This document shows positions 53,528 through 63,815 of a DNA stretch of 64,000 nucleotides, one piece after another. The first letter of the stretch is position 1. Each line of letters starts with the position of its first letter. A program made the translations under genes and the position numbers. Below the pieces are notes generated by a model. It was given only the letters and a program-made list of their open reading frames with translations, was not told where the DNA came from and did not search any database. The stretch covers positions 372,001 to 436,000 of the forward strand of contig JBPESP010000002.1 in assembly GCA_051710585.1 (NCBI GenBank), in the 5' to 3' direction. This DNA comes from JBPESP01 sp051710585 (lineage in GTDB: Bacteria > Pseudomonadota > Gammaproteobacteria > Enterobacterales > Enterobacteriaceae).

Positions 53528-55132
53528 CTAAATCAATTTCAGCGCCAACCAGTAAAAACTACCAGCTAGAATAATAGCTACCGGCAGTGTTAGCGCCCAG
53601 GCTAAAAGGATATTCTTTATGGTCTTCCTCTGCACGCCGCCGCCATCCACCAGCATAGTGCCAGTGACCGCGGATGACAGCACGTGGGTAGTGGAGACTG
53701 GCATGCCAGTATAGCTAGCAAAACCGATAGACACCGCCGCTGTCATCTGCGCCGACAGCCCTTGAGCATAAGTCATCCCCTTCTTACCAATTTTCTCACC
53801 GATAGTGGTAGCTACCCGACGCCAACCCACCATGGTACCTAAAGAAAGCGCTAGCGCTATGGCGATAATGATCCATATCGGCGCGTACTCTACCGTATAT
53901 AACAGATCCTGGCGCAAATTTGACAAGAAGTGTTTATCCCCAGAAGGGGTTTCTGGCAACTTAGAGACTCTGTCAACAGTGTCTGCAATGCACATCAACA
54001 GGCGTCGTACATGTGAGCGCTGATCGGCATTAAGCGTTTCATAGCTATTCAGATTCTCCAACAACAGCGAAGCACGATTGATAGCAACCAGCGCTCGCGA
54101 CAAGTCACAATGCAGCTCTTGTTGCTGAAAGGAATTTTCTTTATCATCCAGCCATTGGTTATTGGGCATCGTCGCACCGCTTCTGACAGAAGGAGTAGTA
54201 GTGTCAACAGTAGAAACAGCGCCCCCAGTAGGGGCGGCATTTTTTACGGGTAGTAGCAGAGACTGCTCATCTATGGCAACGACGTGGGTGAACACAATGG
54301 GGTTTTGCATATAATATTGCTGCAGATGATTAATCGCATCATGGGTGCGGTTGATGTCGTAACTGCTAGCATTCATGTTAACCACAACTCCCGCTGGCGC
54401 AACGCCTATCAATAGCAGCATAATAAGCCCGATCCCCTTCTGTCCATCGTTAGCGCCATGAGAAAAGCTTACGCCAGCAGAGGAAAAAATTAGAGCGATA
54501 CACACCCAGAACGGTGGTTTACGCTTGCCATCCTTTTTCTGACGCTCCGCTGGCGTCAGATGAATATGGCAGTATTTTTTGGTGCTGTTCCAATAACGAC
54601 GCAGAATAAACACCATCGTCCCAGCTACCACTAAACCCACCACCGGAGAAATCATCAGTGACAGGAATATTTCAATCAATGTAGGGATATTGAGCGCCTT
54701 AACCACCGAGCTATCGCTGACTAACGCATTGGTAAGACCGATACCAATAATTGCGCCAATAAGAGTGTGTGAACTTGAGGCCGGCAGGCCAAAGTACCAG
54801 GTACCTAGATTCCACAAAATCGCCGCCAGCAGCATAGAAAACATCATTGCTAGGCCTTGTGCTGAACTAACATTGAGCAAAAGGTCTGTCGCTAAGAGAT
54901 GAACGATGGCATAAGCAACGCTTAATCCACCCATCAGAACCCCTAAAAAATTAAACACTCCAGACATAGCAATCGCCAGTTGGGAACGTAGTGCACGAGT
55001 GTAAATGACTGTAGCAGCAGCGTTGGCCGTATCATGAAAGCCATTGATGGCCTCATAAACCAGAACAAAAATTAATGCGAGCACCAACATTAAACCGGTT
55101 TGGAATTCCAGGCCGGTAAATAGATATAGCAT
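53528..55132 (-). CDS. pitA: Low-affinity inorganic phosphate transporter PitA
   Basis: Inner-membrane symporter for metal-phosphate complexes with protons. The 534-residue product has the two inverted PiT signature motifs: INGFHDTANAAATVIYTRA near residue 30 and FSHGANDGQKGIGLIMLL near residue 225, plus PVSTTHVLSSAVTGTM in the C-terminal half. Around ten hydrophobic segments are present. The start MLYLFTGLEFQTGL matches orthologues. It is longer than E. coli PitA (499). The extra length lies in the cytoplasmic loop around residues 285-340, rich in Ser, Thr, Ala and Val. A terminator follows at 53476-53510. Flanking genes are lost. No Shine-Dalgarno sequence stands out. Confidence 0.96.
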   Translation of the reverse strand: MLYLFTGLEFQTGLMLVLALIFVLVYEAINGFHDTANAAATVIYTRALRSQLAIAMSGVFNFLGVLMGGLSVAYAIVHLLATDLLLNVSSAQGLAMMFSMLLAAILWNLGTWYFGLPASSSHTLIGAIIGIGLTNALVSDSSVVKALNIPTLIEIFLSLMISPVVGLVVAGTMVFILRRYWNSTKKYCHIHLTPAERQKKDGKRKPPFWVCIALIFSSAGVSFSHGANDGQKGIGLIMLLLIGVAPAGVVVNMNASSYDINRTHDAINHLQQYYMQNPIVFTHVVAIDEQSLLLPVKNAAPTGGAVSTVDTTTPSVRSGATMPNNQWLDDKENSFQQQELHCDLSRALVAINRASLLLENLNSYETLNADQRSHVRRLLMCIADTVDRVSKLPETPSGDKHFLSNLRQDLLYTVEYAPIWIIIAIALALSLGTMVGWRRVATTIGEKIGKKGMTYAQGLSAQMTAAVSIGFASYTGMPVSTTHVLSSAVTGTMLVDGGGVQRKTIKNILLAWALTLPVAIILAGSFYWLALKLI

Positions 55133-55829
55133 AGAGAGTTACGCCATTATTTAGACATCAACGGCCGCATTATCTGCGACAAGAGGAGCAGAGGAAAAGA
55201 AAATATGACCTTTTTTAATATTCTTGCCGCCTACAAACATGAACTTACCTCTATAAACTTAAAACTTAGAAAGATATGCTTTTATATAATCTAGCATTTT
55301 TATTAGAGCATATCCTAATTAGGCCTATTAAAATTGAGCCACAAGTTAAACCTAAGCCCGCCAAGTTCGGTTACTCATTTAAGAATATAAGCAAAGTAAC
55401 ACCATGGCACAAAAGTTTAACTTGGTTGTTATCGTCACTGGTATGAACGCTGTATACCCAATAGAATTTTATTGATTTGGTGCAGTACCGCAACGTTTGC
55501 TTGCCATAAAAAGCCTCAAGCAGCTGCTGTCCAATGACTCTTCCGTATAACAGATTATCGATCTCCTATTGGTAGAATAACGGTTGGTATGGTTTACTCT
55601 GTATCTGCGCAGTGAAGTGCTGACAGCTTCTAAATGAGATGTTTTGCTAACCCCCTACGCATACTGTATTTTCACCTCTGAGCTGTTAATCGGCTACAGG
55701 TAGTCTCTAGATACCATGGGTAGGGTAATACCGCTTAGTTAGCACCTTGCTCAACAGCTCGATATAGCAATGATTTCGACGCAGGTTGTTTGATGCCCGT
55801 TATACTGCATAAATCGCTTCTTAATCTGC

Positions 55830-55856
55830 TAGTGACTCTGATGAGCAGAGTCACTA
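55830..55856. repeat. Perfect 11-bp hairpin, 5-base loop
   Basis: TAGTGACTCTG pairs with its exact reverse complement across ATGAG. It lies in a coding-like relic and no T run follows. Confidence 0.65.
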
Positions 55857-58693
55857 TAATGCCGGTTGTTGTCAGCGCAGAAGATGGCACTCGTTTTCGC
55901 GAAAATATTTTTTACTCACTTCAAAGCATCCCAGCCCAAACGATATTATAGATTTCTATATTATAATTCTGAAAAAAAGGAGTGAGTTCTTGATCATTTA
56001 CTTTCTGCCGGAGGCATAAGATTGTCATCCTTTCTCGGTGAGAAAGCTTGCCATCAATTCTAACTAAAGCCTAAATACCCTCTCGAAATTGTTACCGCGT
56101 CTATTTTTAGAATACTAACAGCAATTGCATGACATTCCTGATATCAGTCTGAAATAACTAGCCCCATGCCTGACGGCGCAATGAGTAGTATTATCAATAC
56201 AACACAGTGACGGATGCAATACAACGGTATTGAAAAGTGCAGTACCCGCCGAAATTACAACAGAGTAAGCGGCTAGGGTGTTGTGCAATCGAGGAACTAA
56301 AGCAAGTTGTGTATAATACAGGCGTGTGCAGATAAGGGGTCCACAGGACATTATTACTACATAAAATCGGCTCAACTCCGATTAAATGCCGGTATTATAG
56401 CCATGAAGCAAGGAAGAATGCTTCTAAAGTTCATTGAGGACTAAATTGTGCTCCAAACCCCCTGAGTGGAAATCCAGGTAATCGTTAACGCTTTTTTTTC
56501 AACGACATTAGATCAGTTCACCTCACGCTTTATGCTCCCATTCATAGATATCGAACTTAGCTTCCACGGAGGAGGAAATGCGTCATCATTAATTAATGAT
56601 AAGCGAAGGCAATAGGATTTTCAAATAAAGCTATGGCGCCTTCCCTATATGATGTAGTAGTATACCGTGTGCACAGCATTACCGATTAACATTACTCATT
56701 TGCGATGCCATGATAATAATGGGGGATTAGCCTTAAACAGGCTCCTAACGTTCAGGCAGATTCATATGCTTAAGCAATTTTACCCGCGAAGGCAAGATCC
56801 AGTAGGCAAACTTTTTTTACTTATCGCCACACCTCTAAACAGGTAGACTGCCAAAAAAAAATCATACTCCTACTTCTCCAAGCTATCCATAAATACTACG
56901 ATGTTCTGATATGCAAAATCTTTGCCGATAAAAAAATTAAATACATGGATGCCCTCAACCATACAGTTCATAAAAGAAAACAGCTCGAGAAGACAGTTTA
57001 AAGCAGAGTTTTAATACCTCCTTGAAACGCACTTTTACCTCTAAATACCGGAAGTATCCCTAACCGTCTTTCGCACCATGGATTTAAGTACCATGCACCC
57101 CTATAACAAAATCTGCGGCATCTCGAATTCCATCAACTTACCAATAGAGTGTTGTTTCTTTTCTCGAGTCATATGGTCTTGTTCTTGCTACCGAGTCGGA
57201 TATTTTCTCACCCGACAATTTTAAGCAAAGCCATCTGGAAATCGGCAGGGAGAGCGACATAATTAGGGGCTGGCACATATATATTCCTGCCAATAGCAGT
57301 TATCACGCGCCCATAACCGCTTCAATATAAGGCCAGCCACCACATTCTTACACTTCTTCCTAAGTCAGAGCGCGTGCATATAGGCCACATCGCCAGCCTC
57401 AAAAATACTCAAGCATTTTACGATTCCATCGTAGATTGACTAACGGATAGGTGTAAGCCCAAGAGGTATTCTCATTCTGTTGATTATATTGATTGCGTAT
57501 TTTGTAAAATAGGTATAGAATTTTCTTTAAAATAAAAACATTCTTGGTGATGGTCTTATAGACCTTTATGCGCTTCACAACTCATCCTCCTTTAACACAA
57601 CTCCCATAAACCAAGCCAATGGATAGCGAGAGTCCTAATTTCAAAGAAATGAATGCGATTATCATCCGATAATCCGCCGATGATTTTACTTACCTACAAT
57701 CCAAAATCATAAGTATGGTTAAGAGGTATGATAAGGAGAGAACACATTGATATAAAACAGTACTATCGGAATATTGAATTTAAGATTGATAAAAATAGTG
57801 CCATCATTAAGTTATTATTATATGCAGATAGCGCTTAGTTAAATGGCATCAAAATTGCTATGAATTAGTTTCACTAGCAGATTTTTCACGATGCCTGCTA
57901 CATAAATAGCAATACTGCGTTGAGTATCAAATTTCAACGCTTTCATCATATATTCAGCCAAGCCAATGTCAGGGCTCCTCTACTGAAACACTCAGCGTAA
58001 GAATAAGATCACAAAAATTATTTCGTAATAATCATCCGAAAGTAATTATCATATTCAGTTTAAGGTTTATAGATACATTAGTTTAGTTTAACGTAAATCA
58101 CTGCCATACATTCATGCTGTTCATCCAAAGCGCATTCGTTCACTTAATACACCGGAAATATAGGGTATACTAATTTCAGTGAAAATCTCAGTTATATAAA
58201 TAACTGTATAAATATTAATATGTTAATAAGTAAAATTAAAAAATACTCCCTGTGTGAATCACCTAGCTTTTACTGTAAAAATAGTGATAAAGGGGGATGA
58301 TTATTGCTGAATAACCTTATTACACAAAAGTCTACTAACCATCGTTGTATCTAGTAGTGTTTATTAAATACATTGTTCTCTTATCAGATAATGATCGTCA
58401 TTGACAATATTATTTCAGAGATAGCAAAAATCACTTCATTACCTTCAAATGAATATTTAGGAAGTGAAAAACCCAAACTGATGGCGACGGATGTGTTGGT
58501 GGTAATAATATTCCCAGACAGTAAAATAATACTTTGAATAAAGATTTTATTAATGTAGAAATATTAAAATATTAAATATATTATTGCCGCTTCTTATCTT
58601 AATTTGCCGTTGACGATATAGATGATTATCTATGCACTAATCGCAACGAATTTATCCTCCGTCATTAAAACGGGACCAGGGTCGGGACCTATA

Positions 58694-58742
58694 GGATAAA
58701 AAAGATCAATGCTTTCTGGGAAAGCATTGATCTTTTTTATCC
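58694..58742. terminator. Perfect 23-bp hairpin with 3-base loop
   Basis: A 23-bp uninterrupted stem with the loop TGG. The outer part of the stem contains A6 on one side and T6 on the other, so it could end transcription from both directions. It is the longest perfect fold-back in the window, and no intact gene lies within 2 kb of it. Confidence 0.75.
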
Positions 58743-60880
58743 ATGGCTCTAAAGAGATCTTTTAGCAGGAGATAGCTGAAAAAATAAAATAGGAGGTTAC
58801 CGCCAAGCGACTATACAGCCTTCTTTTTACCCAGAATGACTTCCATCTCGACTTAGTAATTAAGAGTATCGATAAGGGGGTTGGGGTACTTTCTATTAAA
58901 TCCCTCGAGACACATACGGATGCGCAAGGCTTGCTGAAAATAATCACATCTAATAGGAATATTATCTACGGCTAGACTGGAGTTATTAACCACTATTGTC
59001 AAACTCATAAGCATGAAGGTAAGCACTAAAAAAAAGAAATATATGATGTAGAGACAGGAGAAAATGCCAAAACCTTATCCAATCATAGATACAGGACAGA
59101 TCAAAATCTGTAAGCTCAAAATAAGGTACAATAAATTAAAATGAAAACGAAATGTTAAAGGCTATAACGCTCTTGATCTCAGACTCTCTGAACAAGTTCT
59201 CGTTAATCGTGATACTCTGAGCGCCTATTCATGGTTTATTATTGTAGCAATTAGAAATACTGTAAAATCGCCATAACAGGTTAGAAGATAAGCGAATAGG
59301 ATTATCCAGTCAGGTTCATGAACTAACAGTATCAACCATGGTGCATATAGCTACCGCATAGAGCGCTAGCTCGCAGGTAGGCTATTAAAGCGCGGAAACT
59401 GTTCAGTTGTCAGCAGCCGGCGTACAAATATTAGCGTAGATGCAATCAGAAACAAGTTACAATTCTCGCTTTTCTTAAGCGAAAGTTCGCTGTAATGAAA
59501 CTAAAGAAGATATGGTGCAGCGATATGACGTATATCTAAACTAGGAAATAAGGGGAGTCAGCCGGAGTAATGTTCTACAGCGATCAAAGTAGGCAGTATA
59601 CGAGCAGGCAGTTCCGATACACTTTCTGTGGCGTTAGCGGACTAAACAAAGTACATAACTCCGCCAGTAGTAACGGGCTACAAAAGTTTCAGTGAAACAG
59701 CTTATGAAGCTAAAGACTATATCATAGAGTATTACAAGCGCATTGAGGTTAAATAAATATAATTTTTTGGTTTCTAATTCTAACTTAGAATAATTATTTT
59801 GGCTAGCCTCACTGATTCATTACCTCTAGCTGCTGATGATGGAGTGCCTATTAAAACATAGGATCCATAGCTGTATCCCGATATCATTCATTATAGTAGG
59901 AAGATCACCTGTATTTCTCCCATATTAATGGGCCGATGAGTTAGCATTTACATCAACCTTTCCCTGCTGGAAAGCTGCGAATTATTCTGCTAGGCCAACG
60001 ATAAATGATAGATATACAAAGAGGGGGACTACCCAGTAACAAGCGGTAAATGAGAGGCGAGAAAAAATAGCGGGAAAAAACCCTGCAGTGTATTTCATTA
60101 GTTTATAATAATTAGCTGATCGCGGGTTACTACGGATACATCTATAAAACGTTCTTTCTGGGAGGTATAAGGGCTAGCACTTTTAAGAAATGCATAATAT
60201 ACCTCTTAGTCTTTGGATAAAGACTTTTGTATTCAAATTAGGATATATCGGCCGGAATACCAGACAAATCACTATAATACCGTGTGTCCGCAACACCAAA
60301 AACACTTCAAGCAAGGCTTTGGCTTAGCTGCTGACCAGCGGAATAATAAATGTAGTTTTAGGCGGGATCTGCTCAGTGATATCAATAGGTTTTCGGGCCA
60401 GTATGATAAAGCAGATGATATTTTTTATGCTGTTTGCTAAATTACTTTCTAACACCTATAGGGGGATTAAGCTTTACCACTTTTTTTCCATAGCTACGTT
60501 GATTCTTTTTTTTGAAATATTTAAATTGCCACTGAAAAAATATACCAGAAACTAACCACATTACTGAGAATATTGCAGATTGGTTATATATGAACCTCGA
60601 TATGCCAAATCTTGGCACTGCAAGAACCCGATGATCAATAGAGATAGAAATCCCGCCTAAAAAACTAAGCTGCTATTTTCTGTCGGTAGAATACCGTATT
60701 TTAATTGGCCCATTTTCATAAATTGTAAAATATAGATCCATTTTAGGAATCAAATTTGAAAATTTACTCAAAATAAAATGCACCTTTAATTACTGAGTTG
60801 TCGGATAGGCAAAAAACCTCTTGGATCAAGAGAAGGAATATATGCAAAACGTTTCCTCTGGTGATTAATAGCTAATTATA

Positions 60881-61141
60881 TCAGAGGTTGCTCCATTAAT
60901 ACAGAATATTCAATAATTATTTGGAACAATCTGATCATATAAAGCCGTCTAGTTTAAGTTTCTGAGTCTCTGCAACCAGGCGTTTTAGCAGTTATCACTC
61001 TCGCACTATATTGCCTATTGGTTGCTGGTAGCAGACTACTATCTTCCTCCCCATAACATCCAAGTCCAGAGAGGATCTGTCCGCGATTATAGATTTAATA
61101 TCTAGCACACTAACCCGATCGCGCGTTGTCAATAAATTCAT
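60881..61141 (-). pseudogene. pheA: pheA relic (chorismate mutase/prephenate dehydratase, N-terminal part)
   Basis: Minus-strand text starting at 61141 reads MNLLTTRDRVSVLDIKSIIA then DRSSLDLDVMGRKI. This parallels the chorismate mutase domain of PheA ([35 protein letters not shown]). After two stops it continues LLKRLVAETQKL (LLERLITLGKAH). The rest, including the prephenate dehydratase domain, is not recognisable. Loss removes endogenous phenylalanine synthesis, which in insect symbioses is often taken over by a partner. The pheL leader and attenuator survive immediately upstream. Confidence 0.8.
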
Positions 61142-61170
61142 ATTATTCAGACATAAATTACCTTTCATAC

Positions 61171-61200
61171 CAATAAAACCCTCCTAAAATGGGAGGGTTT
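61171..61200 (-). terminator. pheA attenuator terminator
   Basis: A 9-bp stem, AAACCCTCC/GGAGGGTTT (61176-61184 and 61192-61200), followed on the minus strand by TTTTATTG. It stands between the leader-peptide remnant and the pheA relic, just where the E. coli attenuator stands. Confidence 0.8.
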
Positions 61201-61204
61201 GCTT

Positions 61205-61293
61205 TTTGTCTTTGCTTTCTTTTTTCACACGATAGACTTGCCTCCTAGCCAGGAAATTAAAGAAGAAAGCAAAGAAAACGATAGTATTGTCAT
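61205..61293 (-). pseudogene. pheL: pheL leader peptide relic
   Basis: From the ATG at 61293 the minus strand gives MTILS, and then one base is missing. In the next frame (61276-61253) the codons spell FFAFFFNF, the Phe-rich control run (E. coli PheL: [15 protein letters not shown]). Restoring one T in the T4 run yields MTILSFFFAFFFNF. The stretch TTTGCTTTCTT recurs as its complement at about 61208-61219, so an alternative (pause or antiterminator) pairing is still possible. Confidence 0.8.
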
Positions 61294-61439
61294 AGCGGAC
61301 TATTCAGAATATAAGTAAGCGTAGTAACCGCTCCTCTTTCTTGTTTCAATATAAAATACAAGCAATAGCTCTTTATTCAACGTATTGCTAACCTCTGTCA
61401 AACAAGACAGTTTACCCCATCTAGGAGGATCAGATCGCT

Positions 61440-61690
61440 GTAAAATTCACGGTTTTGACGCATTCTATGGTATAATCAGCTTCACCACTTATCCTGTAGT
61501 TTATTAATTTGACGTCCAAGTTTCGCCAATAGCTCATTAATAACTAGATAAATATCTTGGTAGTCTCAACTACCTGTTAGCTAGCCGCCAACGAATTGCA
61601 CTTGTTTATTTTGAGAGGATAATATGGAAATTAATCAGCTAATGGCCCAGCATTTTGCCAGTTTAGCAAAACTCTCTTCTGGTGTTGACG
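61440..61690 (-). pseudogene. raiA: raiA relic (ribosome hibernation factor)
   Basis: Minus-strand blocks GKMLGH, a stop, then LINFHIILSK (E. coli RaiA LEKWQTHLINPHIILSK) and YQDIYLVINELLAKLGRQIN followed by KLQDK ([24 protein letters not shown]) identify RaiA/pY, which inactivates ribosomes in stationary phase. Stops and a frameshift separate the blocks. It lies between bamD and pheL as in E. coli. Confidence 0.85.
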
Positions 61691-61969
61691 AATAGCAGGA
61701 ATGATATCCATTTCTAATCAATGATTTTAATTATCATAAAGTTACTTCTCTTCGTATTTCCATCGATACAGTTTATGCATACCTATATATAAAGTCAGTC
61801 TTTTTTTGTACGATTTAGATTATTTTCCAACTTGACGATAAAGGGGACAGGTTCTTTGAATAGACCTCAAGAACGGGAATCATACCCTTTCTCAAAACAT
61901 AGGTAATGGGTGATATTACAAAGTTAACCTGTTAAAAATAGAAGCAAAAGCCATTCATAGCACTTCTCA

Positions 61970-62701
61970 TCAGGCCGGATTTTCCGCGCTGATTTTTGAT
62001 ACTTTGTCCGCATTACCGCTCAATTGCAACTCCCGGTAAGCTTTTTCCATGTAGGGCAGCGCCTGGAGTGTTGCCTTTGTATCGGGGAAGTCGCGCAGCA
62101 TTTGTTCCACACGATTGGCTACTGCGATATAAGCTCGGCGTTTATCGTAGTACTTCACTACAGATAACTCATGTTTAGCTAGACGGTTTTTAAGATAAAC
62201 AAGACGTTTAGTGGCATCCATGACATACTGGCTATTCGGATAACCTCGAATTAACTGCATAAAATCACGGAAAGCTGCGCGGCTATGCTCTGAGTTCCGA
62301 TCGGAACGATCTACACTAAAGAATGCTTGCAATGCGTTGTCGTTAAGTGCCATATTGCTCAAACCCCGCATATAAAGGATATAGTCAATATTTGGATGAG
62401 TCGGATTTAACCGAAGAACACGATCGATAAAAGCTTTCGCTAGCAGCAGATCAGCAGATTTGTAATAAGCATAAATCAAGTCAAGCTGAACCTGCAGCGC
62501 GGAAGGACCGAATGGATAAAGCTTGTAAAGAGCTTCAAGTTCTTTGATCGCACCCTTATAATTACCGTCCTGCAACTTTTGCTGAGCAGCAGCGTAGATC
62601 TCGGAAGGGAGATTATCAGGAACGGTGTTTTTATTAGCAGAACAATCCACTAATACTAGGCAAAATATGGCGGTTACCGCTAGATATTTCATACGCATCA
62701 T
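61970..62701 (-). CDS. bamD: Outer-membrane assembly lipoprotein BamD
   Basis: Essential lipoprotein of the BAM complex that inserts beta-barrel proteins such as the porin encoded here. The 243-residue product (E. coli 245) starts MMRMKYLAVTAIFCLVLVDC and continues with TPR-type helical repeats: EIYAAAQQKLQDGNYKGAIK, YPFGPSALQVQLDLIYAYYK, RLNPTHPNIDYILYMRGLSN and RGYPNSQYVMDATKRL, all closely matching E. coli. The putative lipidated residue is Cys20, but the residue before it is Asp (codon GAT) instead of the usual Gly, an unusual lipobox. The gene is divergent from rluD with a 134-base gap, as in E. coli. The raiA relic follows on the same strand. Confidence 0.96.
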   Translation of the reverse strand: MMRMKYLAVTAIFCLVLVDCSANKNTVPDNLPSEIYAAAQQKLQDGNYKGAIKELEALYKLYPFGPSALQVQLDLIYAYYKSADLLLAKAFIDRVLRLNPTHPNIDYILYMRGLSNMALNDNALQAFFSVDRSDRNSEHSRAAFRDFMQLIRGYPNSQYVMDATKRLVYLKNRLAKHELSVVKYYDKRRAYIAVANRVEQMLRDFPDTKATLQALPYMEKAYRELQLSGNADKVSKISAENPA

Positions 62702-62835
62702 GACTTTTTATTAATAGAGTCTTGTTTCGATAACAATGTCCGCTTAACCCTCGTATGAAGCAAGCTATAATAGCATGCTTATTTTAAACGGCATCACCAC
62801 GAAAAAAAATCAATATTAACGAAGATATCTTAAAT

Positions 62836-63815
62836 ATGGCGCAATATATAAACCTCACTGGAAGAGTGATAGAATCACAACTCGGGCAACGTTTAGATCA
62901 AGCTTTAGCAAAATTATTCCCTGATTATTCACGATCACGAATAAAAACTTGGATCCTTGACGGCCTGGTGCAGGTAAACGGACGAGTTACAGCAATCCCA
63001 AAAAAAAAATGCTTGGCAATGAATCTATTAAAATACAATTTGTTATCAAAGAAGTTCCACCCTTGGAAGCGCAGAATATACCGCTGAATATCGTTTACGA
63101 AGATGACGATATCCTAGTCATCAATAAACCACGTAATCTGGTCGTACATCCCGGTGCCGGTAATGCCAATGGCACTATTTTGAATGCCTTGCTGCATTAT
63201 TTTCCACCCATTATAAATGTTCCTCGTGCAGGTATCGTGCATCGTCTAGATAAAGATACTACTGGCCTAATGGTAGTAGCTAAAACTGCACCGGCGCAGA
63301 CTCGTCTAGTAGAGTCGCTGCAGGCACGGGAAATTATCCGCGAATATGAAGCGGTAGCTATCGGCGCTATGACTGCCGGAGGCACCGTGGAGAAGCCGAT
63401 TTTGCGCCATGCTACCAAACGAACGCATATGGCAGTGCACCCAATGGGTAAAACGGCAATGACCCATTACCGTATAATAGAACACTTTCGCGCACATACT
63501 TTTCTCCGATTGCGTCTAGAAACCGGACGAAAGCACCAGATCCGCGTGCATATGGCGCATATAAATCATCCATTGGTAGGCGATCCACTTTACGGCGGAC
63601 GCCAACGATCACCAAAAGGGGCTTCTGCCGCCTTCAATGAAGTGCTACGCAGTTTTGATCGCCAGGCGCTGCATGCCGCCATGCTGCGGCTATATCATCC
63701 CATTACTTCAATTGAAATGGAGTGGCATGCAGCGCTGCCACAGGATATGGTGGCATTAATAGTAGCATTGAAGGTAGATAAAGACCTTTTTAAGGATAGC
63801 ATAGACTGGCTATGA
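62836..63815 (+). CDS. rluD: 23S rRNA pseudouridine synthase D, split by an A10 frameshift
   Basis: RluD makes pseudouridines at 1911, 1915 and 1917 in helix 69 of 23S rRNA and is needed for normal ribosome assembly. The N-terminal S4-like domain (MAQYINLTGRVIESQLGQRL to AIPKKK) is in one frame from 62836. From the A10 tract at 63000-63009 the rest is in the -1 frame (MLGNESIKI onward) to DWL at 63815. With one extra A the product is 326 residues, exactly the E. coli length. The catalytic motif GIVHRLDKDTTGLMVVAK, with the nucleophilic Asp, and MAVHPMGKTAMTHYR are intact. The rest shows no decay. I infer that RNA polymerase or ribosome slippage on the A tract, or an assembly error, reconciles the frames. 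Confidence 0.9.

Larger units (their letters stand above)
55133..60880. other. Long eroded stretch between pitA and the pheA relic
   Basis: Almost 6 kb with no intact gene. On plus, about 55405-56050 reads as broken protein text (for example DLLLVE then RLVWFTLYLRSEVLTASK) that I cannot identify. Hairpins occur at 55830-55856 (11 bp), 56025-56045 (7 bp, loop GGT) and 58694-58742 (23 bp). The C-terminal part of pheA, expected below 60880, is not recognisable. The frame at 60213-60440 has no known relatives. Confidence 0.55.
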
